The position numbers were made by a program, and so were the translations under genes. Below the pieces are notes generated by a model, which was given only the letters and a program-made list of their open reading frames with translations, was not told the origin of the DNA and made no database searches. A DNA stretch of 64,000 nt. Source: an uncultured Mucispirillum sp. (GTDB lineage: Bacteria > Chrysiogenota > Deferribacteres > Deferribacterales > Mucispirillaceae). The DNA is taken from NCBI GenBank assembly GCA_944324495.1, contig CALUWN010000005.1:1-64000 (forward strand). The letters are read 5' to 3'. Of the stretch, positions 18,478-27,055 are shown one piece after another; the stretch's first letter is position 1, and every line of letters starts with the position of its first letter.

Positions 18478-18979
18478 ATACAAGCCCCTGTTCTGATATT
18501 TTTACAAATTTTTCATTTGTATTAATCTCAAGCACGTGGTTTTTATTGTTAGATATTAATGCATACCTGCCGTCATTTAAGGCAATACGAAAAATATCTG
18601 ATGAGCCAGCTTCTAGTACATCTACTAATCTGCCAAGCTCTTTTTTCTCTTCGTTATATACTGGTAAATTTTCTATTTCAAACCAATATACTTCATCATC
18701 TTCTGCCTTAGGAAGCATATCTTCTGTAATAGATACGCTATATCCTTTCAGCTTTGCTGCATCATCTGCATTATTAATACCTGCAAGGAAGGCAACAAAC
18801 AGACCGTTGTGGTCTTTAATATTATTAATTTTTAATGAACGCTTTACTTCATTATTTTCAGTAAGCAGTAAATATTCCATATCATAAAAAAGCTCAGGAT
18901 AGCTGGTATTGGGCTTTATTTTCACTTGCCCATCTAGTGTATATGCTCCTAGAACTTTTCCTATGGAAATAAATTTCAT
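18464..18979 (-). CDS. rimM: 16S rRNA processing protein RimM
   Basis: 171 residues, normal length. N-terminal ISIGKVLGAYTLDGQVKIKP is the RimM domain that binds S19 in the maturing 30S head. The C-terminal PRC-barrel-like part follows (YWFEIENLPVYNEEKKELG). It lies 16 bp after khpA and overlaps trmD. Confidence 0.94.
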   Translation of the reverse strand: MKFISIGKVLGAYTLDGQVKIKPNTSYPELFYDMEYLLLTENNEVKRSLKINNIKDHNGLFVAFLAGINNADDAAKLKGYSVSITEDMLPKAEDDEVYWFEIENLPVYNEEKKELGRLVDVLEAGSSDIFRIALNDGRYALISNNKNHVLEINTNEKFVKISEQGLVYEDL

Positions 18980-18995
18980 ACTATACCTTGCAAAA

Positions 18996-19226
18996 CTATT
19001 CTACAATTTCTAAACCGTAGCGTTCGCCTTTTCTAGCAGAAGCTGCAGCTAAAATAGAACGAATAGATTTTGCTGTTCTACCTTGTTTGCCGATAACTTT
19101 ACCTAAATCGCTTTCAGCAACAGTAAGTTTTAATACTTTACCTTTTTCATTTTCCCCTTCTTCTATTTTAACTTGGTCAGGGAACTCTACTATTGATTTA
19201 ACAATAAAACTAACTAATTCTTTCAT
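18996..19226 (-). CDS. khpA: KH-domain RNA-binding protein KhpA
   Basis: 76 residues forming a single type II KH domain. The RNA-binding GxxG loop is GKQG within GKVIGKQGRTAKSIRSIL. It lies 2 bp after rpsP, its standard position, and belongs to a family of RNA chaperones that in other bacteria pair with KhpB. Cytoplasmic. Confidence 0.93.
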   Translation of the reverse strand: MKELVSFIVKSIVEFPDQVKIEEGENEKGKVLKLTVAESDLGKVIGKQGRTAKSIRSILAAASARKGERYGLEIVE

Positions 19227-19228
19227 AC

Positions 19229-19504
19229 TTATTTTCCAGCTACCTTATTTTCAGTGAATTTTTTGATAATGCCAAGTTTAGTCATTAAACTTTTAGCAGT
19301 ATCTGTAGGTATTGCACCAACTGAAAGCCATTTTAATGCTTTTTCTTCATCAATTTTTAATTCTGCTTCAGCAGGTAATGGGTTATAAGTGCCGATGATT
19401 TCAATAAAAGCACCATCCCTTCTAGTTCTTGAATCTGCAACTACAATACGGTAGAAAGGACGTTTTTTTCTACCCATACGCATTAGTCTAATTTTTGTTG
19501 CCAC
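19229..19504 (-). CDS. rpsP: Small ribosomal subunit protein bS16
   Basis: 91 residues, normal length. [20 protein letters not shown] and [11 protein letters not shown] are the family signature, followed by GTYNPLP. Between ffh and khpA in the conserved operon. Confidence 0.97.
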   Translation of the reverse strand: MATKIRLMRMGRKKRPFYRIVVADSRTRRDGAFIEIIGTYNPLPAEAELKIDEEKALKWLSVGAIPTDTAKSLMTKLGIIKKFTENKVAGK

Positions 19505-19551
19505 TTATGCCTCCTAATAATTTTAGACTTTAAAGTCCTTATATTTTTTAT

Positions 19552-20910
19552 TTATTTAAAATTCATTCCTTTCATCATTTTAGCAAAATCCCTCATATTA
19601 ACTTCAGGTTTTTTGCCGCCCATATTTTTGCCAAATTTTTTCATCATTTTATTCATATTTGTAAGCTGGTCTATTAATTTATTAACTTCATTAACAGAAA
19701 CCCCAGCACCTCTGGCTATTCTTTTTTTTCTGCTGCTGTTTAATGGGTCTATTTTTGCACGCTCTTTTTTAGTCATGCTATATATTATAGCTTTTGTTCT
19801 TTCTAATTTTTTCTCATCAATATCTGAGCTATTTATTTTTGGCAGGCCCGGTATTAATTTTAATATACTTTCTAATGAGCCCATTTTATTCATCATAGAA
19901 AACTGCTTTAATATATCGTTATAATCAAGCCCTGTTTTTATTTTAGAAGCCATATTGTCTGCTTCTTCAATATCTATAACTTCTTGAGCTTTTTCCACAA
20001 GAGAAACAATATCACCCATACCTAAAATGCGAGAAGCCATCCTATCTGGGTGGAAAAGTTCAAATTCGTCTGGTTTTTCACCAGTACCAATAAACATTAA
20101 CGGCTTGCCTGTTGCATAACGGATTGATAATGCAGCACCACCGCGGGCATCACCGTCTGTTTTAGTTAATATAACCCCTGTTACTTCTAAGCGGTTATTA
20201 AATTCTGTAGCAGCATTAACAGCATCTTGCCCTGTCATAGCATCTGCTACGAAAAATGTATAATCTGGTGCTATTGTTTTTTTAACATTCTCCACTTCTT
20301 TCATAAGCTCTTCATCAATGTGGAGCCTGCCTGCTGTATCCACAATCACCACATCTTTTGCGGCTTTTTTAGCATACTCTAAACCGTCACGGGCAATTTT
20401 TACAGCATCTTTGCATTTTTTATCTGAATATACATCAATATTTAAGTTTTTACCTAATACTTCCAACTGGTCAATAGCCGCAGGCCTATAAATATCTGCT
20501 GCAATTAATAATACATTTTTACCGTCTTTTGAAAAATACCTGCCAAGTTTACCAGCACTTGTAGTCTTACCAGAACCCTGTAAACCTGAAAGCATAATAA
20601 CAGTAGGTGGAATAGGTTTTAATGGAAGTGATGGCGTGTAGTCTTTACCACCGAGAATATCCACAAGATTATCGTGGACAATTTTAATGAACTGCTGAGC
20701 AGGTGATACACTTTTAATAACGGATTCACCAAGAGCTGCTTCCTGCACTCCTGCAATAAAAGATTTCACAACTTTATAGTTAACATCAGCTTCTAGTAAT
20801 GCCATACGCACCTGCTTAACAGCATCGGCAATATTAGCTTCACTAATACGGGTTTCCCCTTTCAATCGCTTGAAAACCCCTGAAAGCTTTTCATTTAAAT
20901 CCGCAAACAA
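19552..20910 (-). CDS. ffh: Signal recognition particle protein Ffh
   Basis: 452 residues, normal length. N-domain at residues 1-85; the GTPase domain shows GLQGSGKTTSAGKL (P-loop), VDTAGRLHID, TKTDGDARGG and FIGTGEKPDEFE. The C-terminal M domain is rich in Met and Lys (NKMMKKFGKNMGG) and would bind SRP RNA and signal sequences. It targets nascent membrane proteins to FtsY. No SRP RNA gene was seen nearby. First gene of the operon that runs to rplS, with a good promoter at 20974-21002. Confidence 0.97.
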   Translation of the reverse strand: MFADLNEKLSGVFKRLKGETRISEANIADAVKQVRMALLEADVNYKVVKSFIAGVQEAALGESVIKSVSPAQQFIKIVHDNLVDILGGKDYTPSLPLKPIPPTVIMLSGLQGSGKTTSAGKLGRYFSKDGKNVLLIAADIYRPAAIDQLEVLGKNLNIDVYSDKKCKDAVKIARDGLEYAKKAAKDVVIVDTAGRLHIDEELMKEVENVKKTIAPDYTFFVADAMTGQDAVNAATEFNNRLEVTGVILTKTDGDARGGAALSIRYATGKPLMFIGTGEKPDEFELFHPDRMASRILGMGDIVSLVEKAQEVIDIEEADNMASKIKTGLDYNDILKQFSMMNKMGSLESILKLIPGLPKINSSDIDEKKLERTKAIIYSMTKKERAKIDPLNSSRKKRIARGAGVSVNEVNKLIDQLTNMNKMMKKFGKNMGGKKPEVNMRDFAKMMKGMNFK

Positions 20911-20944
20911 GTATCTATCTCCTGCGTCCTATTCTTTTGTATAA

Positions 20945-20972
20945 AATATCCCTAAGTATAAATAGGGATATT
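20945..20972 (-). terminator. Terminator of the 12-kb biosynthetic operon
   Basis: Perfect 10-bp stem AATATCCCTA / TAGGGATATT with an 8-nt loop, then TTATAC on the minus strand. It lies about 40 bp after the last SDR gene and about 35 bp before ffh. The ffh promoter at 20974-21002 lies immediately upstream of it, so the ffh transcript would start near or inside this hairpin. Confidence 0.7.
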
Positions 20973-20973
20973 C

Positions 20974-21002
20974 TTTATATATAACTTTAATTGATTTGTC
21001 AA
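20974..21002 (-). promoter_or_regulatory. Sigma-70-type promoter of the ffh operon
   Basis: Minus strand TTGACA (21002-20997), 17-bp spacer, TATAAA (20979-20974), about 64 bp before the ffh start codon. Confidence 0.7.
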
Positions 21003-21012
21003 GTAAAAAAAT

Positions 21013-21771
21013 TTAGATTCTTTCATGTAAATGTGGTAGAGAAGCTCCGCCATCCACTACTATATCCTGTCCTGTTATCCAGCAGGCTTTTTCAGAAAGA
21101 AGAAAAGATACCATATTTGCAATATACTCTGGTTTTCCTGCATATTCTGCAACACTAGCATTAGTTTCTCCTCTCTTAATGGATTCTTCCACCATTGGTG
21201 TTAATATTGCCCCGGGAGATATGGTATTTACTCTAATTGAGCGGTAATATAATTCATTTGCCATCACCTTGCCTGCTGTAATAAGAGCAGCTTTTGCAGA
21301 GCCATATTCCAATGTACCTTTTACACCATAAGCAGCTGTATTAGATGAAATAATAACAACGGATGAGTTACCTGCATTTGCTTTTCTATTGGCAAAACCT
21401 TTTACTAACATAACCTGAGCATCAAATAAAATATCATAAGCAGTCTTAAGTGATGAATAATCAACTAAACTAAGAGGCTTTACAAATGATACTCCAGCAG
21501 ATAATACTAGACCTTTTAATTTTCCATATTTTTTTGATAAACCAATTACCCATTCTGCATGATTGTCAATATCAACAGATAAATCACGACTTTCCACAAT
21601 CATATTTTCTGAATGTACTGCATCATTTTTTACTTCATGCAGTTTTTCCTGACGGCGACTTGTAATAATTACTGTAGCACCAAGTTCATTTAATAGTAAA
21701 GCTGAAGCTCTACCAATACCTGAGGATGCGCCTGTTACAAAAAATATATCTTCTTTTGAAAATGAAATCAT
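21013..21771 (-). CDS. Short-chain dehydrogenase/reductase (SDR)
   Basis: A 252-residue classical SDR: TGASSGIG (cofactor loop, residues 14-21), LSAGVS, then YGSAK with catalytic Tyr and Lys, NTISPGAILTPM and the C-terminal ITGQDIVVDGGAS. The family reduces keto or oxidises hydroxy groups with NAD(P); FabG-like members act on acyl carrier-bound intermediates. It is the last gene of the biosynthetic operon and looks intact, unlike the three remnants just upstream. GGGGT precedes the ATG. Its substrate would be an acyl thioester or sugar made by this cluster, an inference from neighbours. Confidence 0.88.
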   Translation of the reverse strand: MISFSKEDIFFVTGASSGIGRASALLLNELGATVIITSRRQEKLHEVKNDAVHSENMIVESRDLSVDIDNHAEWVIGLSKKYGKLKGLVLSAGVSFVKPLSLVDYSSLKTAYDILFDAQVMLVKGFANRKANAGNSSVVIISSNTAAYGVKGTLEYGSAKAALITAGKVMANELYYRSIRVNTISPGAILTPMVEESIKRGETNASVAEYAGKPEYIANMVSFLLSEKACWITGQDIVVDGGASLPHLHERI

Positions 21772-21780
21772 AAAATACCC

Positions 21781-22121
21781 CTATTTAACAAAATAGCCAT
21801 TATTAATATCTAAAAACTTACCTGTAAAATTATTTGCTTCATCTGATAACAAATATGCCAGTACATTAGCAACATCATCTGGTTGTAATAAACCAAAAGG
21901 ATACAATTCCTCTATTTCTGGCATAATATTTTCTGCATTTTTAGCCATATCAGTGTTTACATAAGCTGGTCGTATTCCATTTATAATAATATTTCTTTTA
22001 GCATATTCCCTAGCCATTGTAATACAAAATGATTCAAGTGCAGACTTGGATGCCGTATATATAGACATTCCACTACTCATAATTTCTGTTTCCATAGTTG
22101 ATATTGCTATAATTTTAACCC
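21781..22121 (-). pseudogene. SDR remnant lacking its N-terminal half
   Basis: The reading frame encodes only the C-terminal half of a classical SDR: YTASKSALESF (catalytic Tyr/Lys), IIINGIRPAYVNTDM and the family end. An in-frame ATG at 22095 exists, but the homologous coding sequence continues upstream of it (GVKIIAIST, the usual strand before the catalytic Ser) with no Rossmann TGxxxGIG part before the carrier-protein remnant. A deletion seems to have removed about 110 codons. It cannot be an active oxidoreductase as it stands, unless the 104-residue piece has another use. Confidence 0.75.
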
Positions 22122-22332
22122 CTATAAGCCAGCTTTCTGTATCATATCATATACAGTTGTTCATTTCTCTCACTTCTGTAGGTGGTATAACATTAATATA
22201 AAAAGCCATCCAAGCCATTTCAGAAAGAGAATTATATTTATCCATATCTTCTAAAACCATATGCTTCATAATTTCTTCATTTCTTTCTATATCATCCAAT
22301 AATAGTTTTTGAGATTCTTCTTTGCTCATCAA
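22122..22332 (-). pseudogene. Frameshifted acyl carrier protein
   Basis: The open frame gives 61 residues ending EVREMNNCI. Compared with the intact carrier at 33681 (VLEDMEEWDSLAAMA; PAEVREMKTVAELI) it aligns well up to VREM. Removing one base from the AACAAC there restores TVYDMIQKAGL followed by TAG (22122-22124), a proper carrier C-terminus. The phosphopantetheine site reads NSL instead of DSL, and a few residues are missing in the middle (AFYIN then VIPP). The gene therefore looks decayed by a one-base insertion plus a small deletion. A sequencing error at the insertion is possible. Confidence 0.75.
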
Positions 22333-22345
22333 TAACCTTTTTGTA

Positions 22346-22853
22346 TTATTTTTTCACACCTATTGATATATTTTTATCCCACTTAGATTTTGGAAATGGG
22401 TCACCGTGACCTTGATAAAAAATAGTATCATTATTAAAATTACTATCTATAAACTCTATCTGCTGTATGCCCTGGTGTATAATATGTTTGAATATTATTT
22501 TCTTTAAAAATAAAAGATGATTTATCTTCAATATATACATCTGTTTCAATTTCTTCTATACCTATGCCATCCAAATAAAATGACATATTAGTTTTAGCAT
22601 CTTTCATTAAAGAAGATGTAATTTTTGAAGCAACAATAATCATATTTGGAAAACATTCCTTTAACTTTTTAACGCCTTCCACATGGTCAAAATGCTCATG
22701 GGTAACTAATAAATATGCAGGCTCTAAATTATGCTCCTGCAGGTAAGGAAGAGTGTTTGTATTACAATCTATAATAATACACTGATTATCTTCCATAAAA
22801 ATATACGAATTCGCTTTAAATTTATTATGTATTACCTTATCTATTTTTGCCAT
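22346..22853 (-). pseudogene. Metallo-beta-lactamase-fold hydrolase, internally deleted
   Basis: The frame from 22853 encodes an MBL-fold start: IIIDCN, then THEHFDHVEG (zinc motif HxHxDH), then YYTPGHTADR (third His), and stops 5 residues later. The continuing homologous sequence (EFIDSNFNNDTIFYQGHGD, with the last-motif His) is in another frame ending at 22346. About 40-50 codons, including the GD metal motif expected between the two, are absent. Deletion plus frameshift best explains this. Intact relatives are glyoxalase II-like thioesterases or hydrolases, which in this cluster might have released or edited a thioester. It overlaps the KAS III gene by 17 bp. Confidence 0.75.
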
Positions 22854-23910
22854 ATTCTATTAACTTACAATTTTCTAATTTGCCAAAATTCATAATTATT
22901 GATGCACATGTAAGCCCTGCACCAAAACCTGAAAAACAAACAGTTTTTTCTTCCTGCTCAAATAAACTACCATAGTTATATGTTGTTACAAGTGGTATCG
23001 TACCACTATCAGAATTTCCAAAATTTTCTACAACATTTGAAGGCATTTTACTTCTTTCCATCCCCATTTTATCTGCCAATTTTTCAAGCATAAATTTATT
23101 TGGCTGATGAAATAGGTAAGCAAAAATATCTTTATCGTAAATTTTAGCATAATCCATAAGTTTTTTTAATTCTTCTGGTACTACTGTCTGAACAAAATTA
23201 AATACTCCTACGCCTTCCATAGTTAGATGGTCTAATGCCCTTTCATTACCATCTTCTAGTGTTTGAAGTTTACCTGTTTCCTCACTTGATGGCATACGAA
23301 AACCACCTGCTGGTATTATTAAAGCATTGGAATTTACCCCATCCATATAAACAGATGCAAAAACATCATTATTTCCACCATTTTCTATAACGGTGATACT
23401 ACATGATTCTCCTATAAGTGGCCAGCTATTTCTATCTTTTTTAGAAACCCTGCTTTTCATTGTGCCACCATTAATAAGAACTACTTTGTTCACACTGCCA
23501 GAATCAAGAAGCATAAATGATTGTAATAAACCAACTACAAAACCAGCACATGCTTGCATAATGTCTAGGCAAATCATATCTGTTTTAAGTCCTAATTTAC
23601 CTTGGATAATATTTGAAGTTGGTGGTATTATATGGTCTGTACAATTTGATACAAAAAGTAGTGCATCTATATCTTCCTTGTTTATTATATTGTTTTCAAA
23701 CATATAATTTAAGCCATAAACAGCAACATCTGAGAGTATTACACTATCATTAAAAAGTCTGTGCTCTTTATAACCCATTATATCCATCATTTTTAATGTT
23801 CTTTTTATTGGAAAATTATATTGCCCTGCCTCATCCTCAAATTTTATTATATTGTTTGGCACTATTGATATCATATTTGTAATTTTTTTATTTTTAAATT
23901 TAAAAAACAT
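22837..23910 (-). CDS. 3-oxoacyl-ACP synthase III (FabH-like), distal copy
   Basis: A 357-residue thiolase-fold enzyme with the complete KAS III triad: C121 (MQACAGFVVG), H268 (LFHQPNKFM) and N299 (NFGNSDSG). Such enzymes condense an acyl-CoA or acyl-carrier unit with malonyl-ACP, or transfer acyl groups. Length is somewhat above housekeeping FabH (about 320), as in secondary-pathway members. It resembles the other KAS III in this operon (32106-33254). It is followed by the decayed MBL, carrier protein and SDR genes, so its own module partners are lost; the intact carriers elsewhere in the operon could serve it. Confidence 0.88.
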   Translation of the reverse strand: MFFKFKNKKITNMISIVPNNIIKFEDEAGQYNFPIKRTLKMMDIMGYKEHRLFNDSVILSDVAVYGLNYMFENNIINKEDIDALLFVSNCTDHIIPPTSNIIQGKLGLKTDMICLDIMQACAGFVVGLLQSFMLLDSGSVNKVVLINGGTMKSRVSKKDRNSWPLIGESCSITVIENGGNNDVFASVYMDGVNSNALIIPAGGFRMPSSEETGKLQTLEDGNERALDHLTMEGVGVFNFVQTVVPEELKKLMDYAKIYDKDIFAYLFHQPNKFMLEKLADKMGMERSKMPSNVVENFGNSDSGTIPLVTTYNYGSLFEQEEKTVCFSGFGAGLTCASIIMNFGKLENCKLIEYGKNR

Positions 23911-23928
23911 ATATACATTCCTTTCAAA

Positions 23929-25638
23929 TTAGTTTAATGGATTTAAACTTTCTATTGTACTGCTGTTATTTGCATATATAAATATATCACTTTCTAACCC
24001 ATCTTTTTTAAATCCATATTTTTCATAAATTTCTGTTACTATTGTATTATCCTTTCTACTCCAGACTTCTATGAATTTTCCAACACCTGCTATATTATAT
24101 AACTCTTTAATTAATGCCTTTCCTATTCCTTGTTTATGTTGTGAGTTTTTTTTATCTACAAACCAGTACCTTAAATGATAATATTTACCTCGTATTGTAT
24201 ATATAAGACACCCTAAAATTCTCTTTTCATCTACATATATTAGTACATTACCATTATTAATTAGGTTATAAAGCTCTGAATATTCTATATGTCTATCAAT
24301 ATATTTATTAAATATATTTGAATGTATACCCATTATTTCATAAATGTTATCAGTTACTGCCTTAGAAATATGAGTATTTTTATTACCAATATCTTCTATT
24401 GTTATTTTTTTTTGCAATCGTAATATTCCACCATAATATGTAAAACATGTATTATTAACAATACTATCAAGAGAATTAGCCTGATTTCTTTTATATAAAT
24501 ATTCAATAATGATTGGTTTTTCTTTTATAATATTTGTTGCATTATTAATTGCATGTATCATATTATCTTCAGTTTCTGATATATAATATAATTTATAAAA
24601 TTCTTCATATGTCTGTATAAACACCATATAATCATCATATTTAATTAACAATGATATCAATTGATTAAAACAACTAGGCTCACTATATAAATTCGTGTAA
24701 TTAAAACACACTTTTCCATAACTATTTTGATTCTTATATTTTATTAATTCTATAAAATTATCCATTATGAAAATCCCCCCCCCATCTAAATTGTCATCAT
24801 TTTTCATAATAGAAATATTATAATTTCCCTTTTTTATATATAGATATCCATTATCAAAATAAATTTTAAGACCATCTCTTGTTTCTTCATACATGTTCTT
24901 TTTATCACTAATTTCATATACTTTCAATGCATACCATAATGTATAATCCATGAATTTCGCACCATTGTCTGGTTTAGTGTATGCTCTCACTTTATTATAA
25001 GCTTTTTCTATACCATCATCATAATGAATAATATAATCTTCTTTCTTTACTTTTCCATAATATGTGGATAAATATTTATCCTGAGTATAACCGTCATAAT
25101 CATTTGCTTTAATTTTTTCAAGTGCTTCCCTTATTACATCAGGATAATTATTCATCATTATTATTTGTAATTCAGTTAAATTTATATCTTTACTTATTTT
25201 TATTTGCTTTTGAACAATAATATTTCCATCATCTACTTCTTCTTTTATATGATGAATAGTGATACCAGTTTCTGTTTCTCCATTTAAAATAACACTTTGA
25301 AATGGGCTCATTCCACGATATTTTGGTAAAAGAGATGGGTGAAGGTTTATAGCACAGATTTTAGCTAATTGATAAATATCTTCACTTAATATTCTATCAA
25401 AATGTATAGAAAAAATGATATCAGGGTTAATTGATGATATTAATTGATATGATTCTTCTGAATTAATATTATTAACTATATAAAATGGAATATTCAATTT
25501 TTTAACAGTAGACTGTAGTCTACTATAATGCTTTGCATTTTTATGAGTTATTACTGCACAAACATTATATCTGTTAGAAACCATAAAATACAATGCACTT
25601 GCTGTAAAATTATCCGTTCCTAATAATAATATTTTCAT
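23929..25638 (-). CDS. Formyltransferase-GNAT fusion joined across a G9 tract
   Basis: A 569-residue protein. Residues 1-180 are a formyltransferase domain (10-formyltetrahydrofolate donor) with triad N98, H100 (INLHPSLLPKYRG) and D136 (VDDGN), followed by an OB-like part to about 285. Residues 286-288 are Gly-Gly-Gly, encoded by nine consecutive G. M292 then opens a C-terminal half with a GNAT acetyltransferase domain at about 450-560 (KQGIGKALI; YEKYGFKKDG). Loss of one G ends the first domain at a TAA overlapping the ATG of M292 (TAATG), making two separate proteins. It probably N-formylates and N-acylates an amino sugar or aminoacyl intermediate of this cluster; the substrate is unknown. 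Confidence 0.85.
   Translation of the reverse strand: MKILLLGTDNFTASALYFMVSNRYNVCAVITHKNAKHYSRLQSTVKKLNIPFYIVNNINSEESYQLISSINPDIIFSIHFDRILSEDIYQLAKICAINLHPSLLPKYRGMSPFQSVILNGETETGITIHHIKEEVDDGNIIVQKQIKISKDINLTELQIIMMNNYPDVIREALEKIKANDYDGYTQDKYLSTYYGKVKKEDYIIHYDDGIEKAYNKVRAYTKPDNGAKFMDYTLWYALKVYEISDKKNMYEETRDGLKIYFDNGYLYIKKGNYNISIMKNDDNLDGGGIFIMDNFIELIKYKNQNSYGKVCFNYTNLYSEPSCFNQLISLLIKYDDYMVFIQTYEEFYKLYYISETEDNMIHAINNATNIIKEKPIIIEYLYKRNQANSLDSIVNNTCFTYYGGILRLQKKITIEDIGNKNTHISKAVTDNIYEIMGIHSNIFNKYIDRHIEYSELYNLINNGNVLIYVDEKRILGCLIYTIRGKYYHLRYWFVDKKNSQHKQGIGKALIKELYNIAGVGKFIEVWSRKDNTIVTEIYEKYGFKKDGLESDIFIYANNSSTIESLNPLN
24775..24783. repeat. Nine-base G/C homopolymer (minus-strand G9) in the fusion gene
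   Basis: The run sits exactly between the formyltransferase and acetyltransferase halves. G9 keeps them in one frame. G8 stops at TAATG, with the second ORF starting at 24765. G10 stops five codons past the tract. Such runs are rare at this GC content and are classic slipped-strand sites. Confidence 0.85.
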
Positions 25639-25642
25639 GGTT

Positions 25643-25867
25643 TTACTTATATTTTTTTACTATATTTTCTATTGCTTCTAAGTTTGCAAAATTCTCTGGG
25701 ATTATATCTTCTCCTAATATGGATATACAAAAAGTTTTATCTAAATTAGATACAAGAGCTACCATATCAAAAGAATCAAGGTAACCATCCTCTATAAAAT
25801 CATTACTTTCTGTAAAATCAAGTTCTGGACGTAAATCCTGTAAAATTTCAAGTATCTTTTCTCTCAT
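25643..25867 (-). CDS. Acyl/aminoacyl carrier protein, DltC-like
   Basis: A carrier protein of about 74 residues. The phosphopantetheine attachment is S32 in YLDSFDMVALV, and the end FCISILGEDIIPENF resembles D-alanyl carrier DltC and other amino-acid carriers. The start is the ATG at 25867 (MREKIL): GGAG lies 6 bases before it, inside the longer reading from TTG 25879. It lies directly between the methyltransferase and the formyltransferase fusion. The most likely partner is one of the two adenylation proteins just upstream, which would load an amino acid on it. Methylation or formylation of the bound amino acid is a plausible next step. Confidence 0.88.
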   Translation of the reverse strand: MREKILEILQDLRPELDFTESNDFIEDGYLDSFDMVALVSNLDKTFCISILGEDIIPENFANLEAIENIVKKYK

Positions 25868-25881
25868 ATTATTCTCCAATA

Positions 25882-27054
25882 TTAAAATTTAGAATAAAAA
25901 ATATTTTTCACTTTTATATTATATTCTAGCAATAATGGCATAACAATTTCTTTATCCATTTCTGAAATAATCATACTATCTAACACATGATTTGAAAGAT
26001 TGCTAAGCAATTCCACAGGTGTAGAGCAATTTGGAATTTTAAACCCTTGCCTTACTAGTTCATTATCAACAGGCACAATATCATATTTGACCCGCATTTT
26101 TGAAAGCAATCCACAGTAACTAATCAAATAATAATTTGCTGTACCATACCAATATACAACTTCTTTATTTTCTACAAAATTTTTTATCAATTTAAAACCA
26201 TCTAGAAAGTCAGACACTAATTTATCTTGCATTTCTTTTTCATGGGTGATGACATAGTTCATATCAAAAGGGCATTTTATTTCATCATATTCAGAATCCT
26301 TTTTACTAAATACAATTTTAAGTTCCTCTACATGTCTCAATGATGAATATGTAATCTTGGCATCAATAACTTTTGCCCCATATTTTTTCGCCATTTTTTC
26401 AAAAAAAGGCCAAGAATAATAATAATAATGAGTAATATCATATCCAGAAAAATTTGGTACAATAATTATTATTTTGCCATCATCATTTATTTGAGAAAGC
26501 ATATTTTTGAATAAAGAAAATGGATCTTTTATGTGTTCAAAAAAGTGGCTTGAATAAAACAAATCCACTTTTTCATTATCTGGAAAATAATTTTCTGTAA
26601 AAAAATTCTTTTCTATTTTAAGTCCATGCGATATACCAATATCTGCATTTGGAGAAGGTTCAATACCCATTATATTTTTATATTGTTTTCCACAAGATAA
26701 TGCATATTTTTGCAATAAATCTATAAAAAAACCATCATGACAGCCAAGTTCAACAACTTTACTTTCCTCACTTTTTACATGTTGTGATATAAATTCAACA
26801 TCAAAATCTTTATACCATGAAACATCAGGATTATCAAAATAATGAAATGGATAAAAATAATTCTTGTATATATTTTCCAACTCATCATCACTTAGGTGGT
26901 CATGATATATACCAAGTCCACACTGCTTGCATGTATAGATTTTCATCTGAACAGGGTCTTCTTTAACAGGTAAGTTACATAAGATATAGTTATAAACATT
27001 TATTTTTCTAATATCTATATATTCTTCACTTCCACAAAATGGACATTGTTTCAT
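25882..27054 (-). CDS. SAM-dependent methyltransferase with N-terminal zinc ribbon
   Basis: 390 residues. Two Cys pairs, CPFCGS at residues 4-9 and CKQCGLG at about 48-54, form a zinc-binding head, followed by a class I methyltransferase domain with VVELGCHDGFFIDLLQ (SAM loop), then SSHFFEHIKDP and IIIVPNFSGYD. The architecture is that of the C-methyltransferases of deoxysugar and natural-product pathways (Methyltransf_13 / 11 / 14 arrangement). It could methylate a sugar, or a carrier-bound acyl group, in this cluster. The start codon is 2 bp from the preceding stop, so translation is coupled. Confidence 0.85.
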   Translation of the reverse strand: MKQCPFCGSEEYIDIRKINVYNYILCNLPVKEDPVQMKIYTCKQCGLGIYHDHLSDDELENIYKNYFYPFHYFDNPDVSWYKDFDVEFISQHVKSEESKVVELGCHDGFFIDLLQKYALSCGKQYKNIMGIEPSPNADIGISHGLKIEKNFFTENYFPDNEKVDLFYSSHFFEHIKDPFSLFKNMLSQINDDGKIIIIVPNFSGYDITHYYYYSWPFFEKMAKKYGAKVIDAKITYSSLRHVEELKIVFSKKDSEYDEIKCPFDMNYVITHEKEMQDKLVSDFLDGFKLIKNFVENKEVVYWYGTANYYLISYCGLLSKMRVKYDIVPVDNELVRQGFKIPNCSTPVELLSNLSNHVLDSMIISEMDKEIVMPLLLEYNIKVKNIFYSKF

Positions 27055-27055
27055 T

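Noticed and set aside
22346-22549. 67-residue ORF starting MKQMYIL
   Set aside because: Its first part is the MBL gene in the wrong frame; only the part after the frameshift is homologous, so I merged it in the MBL pseudogene.
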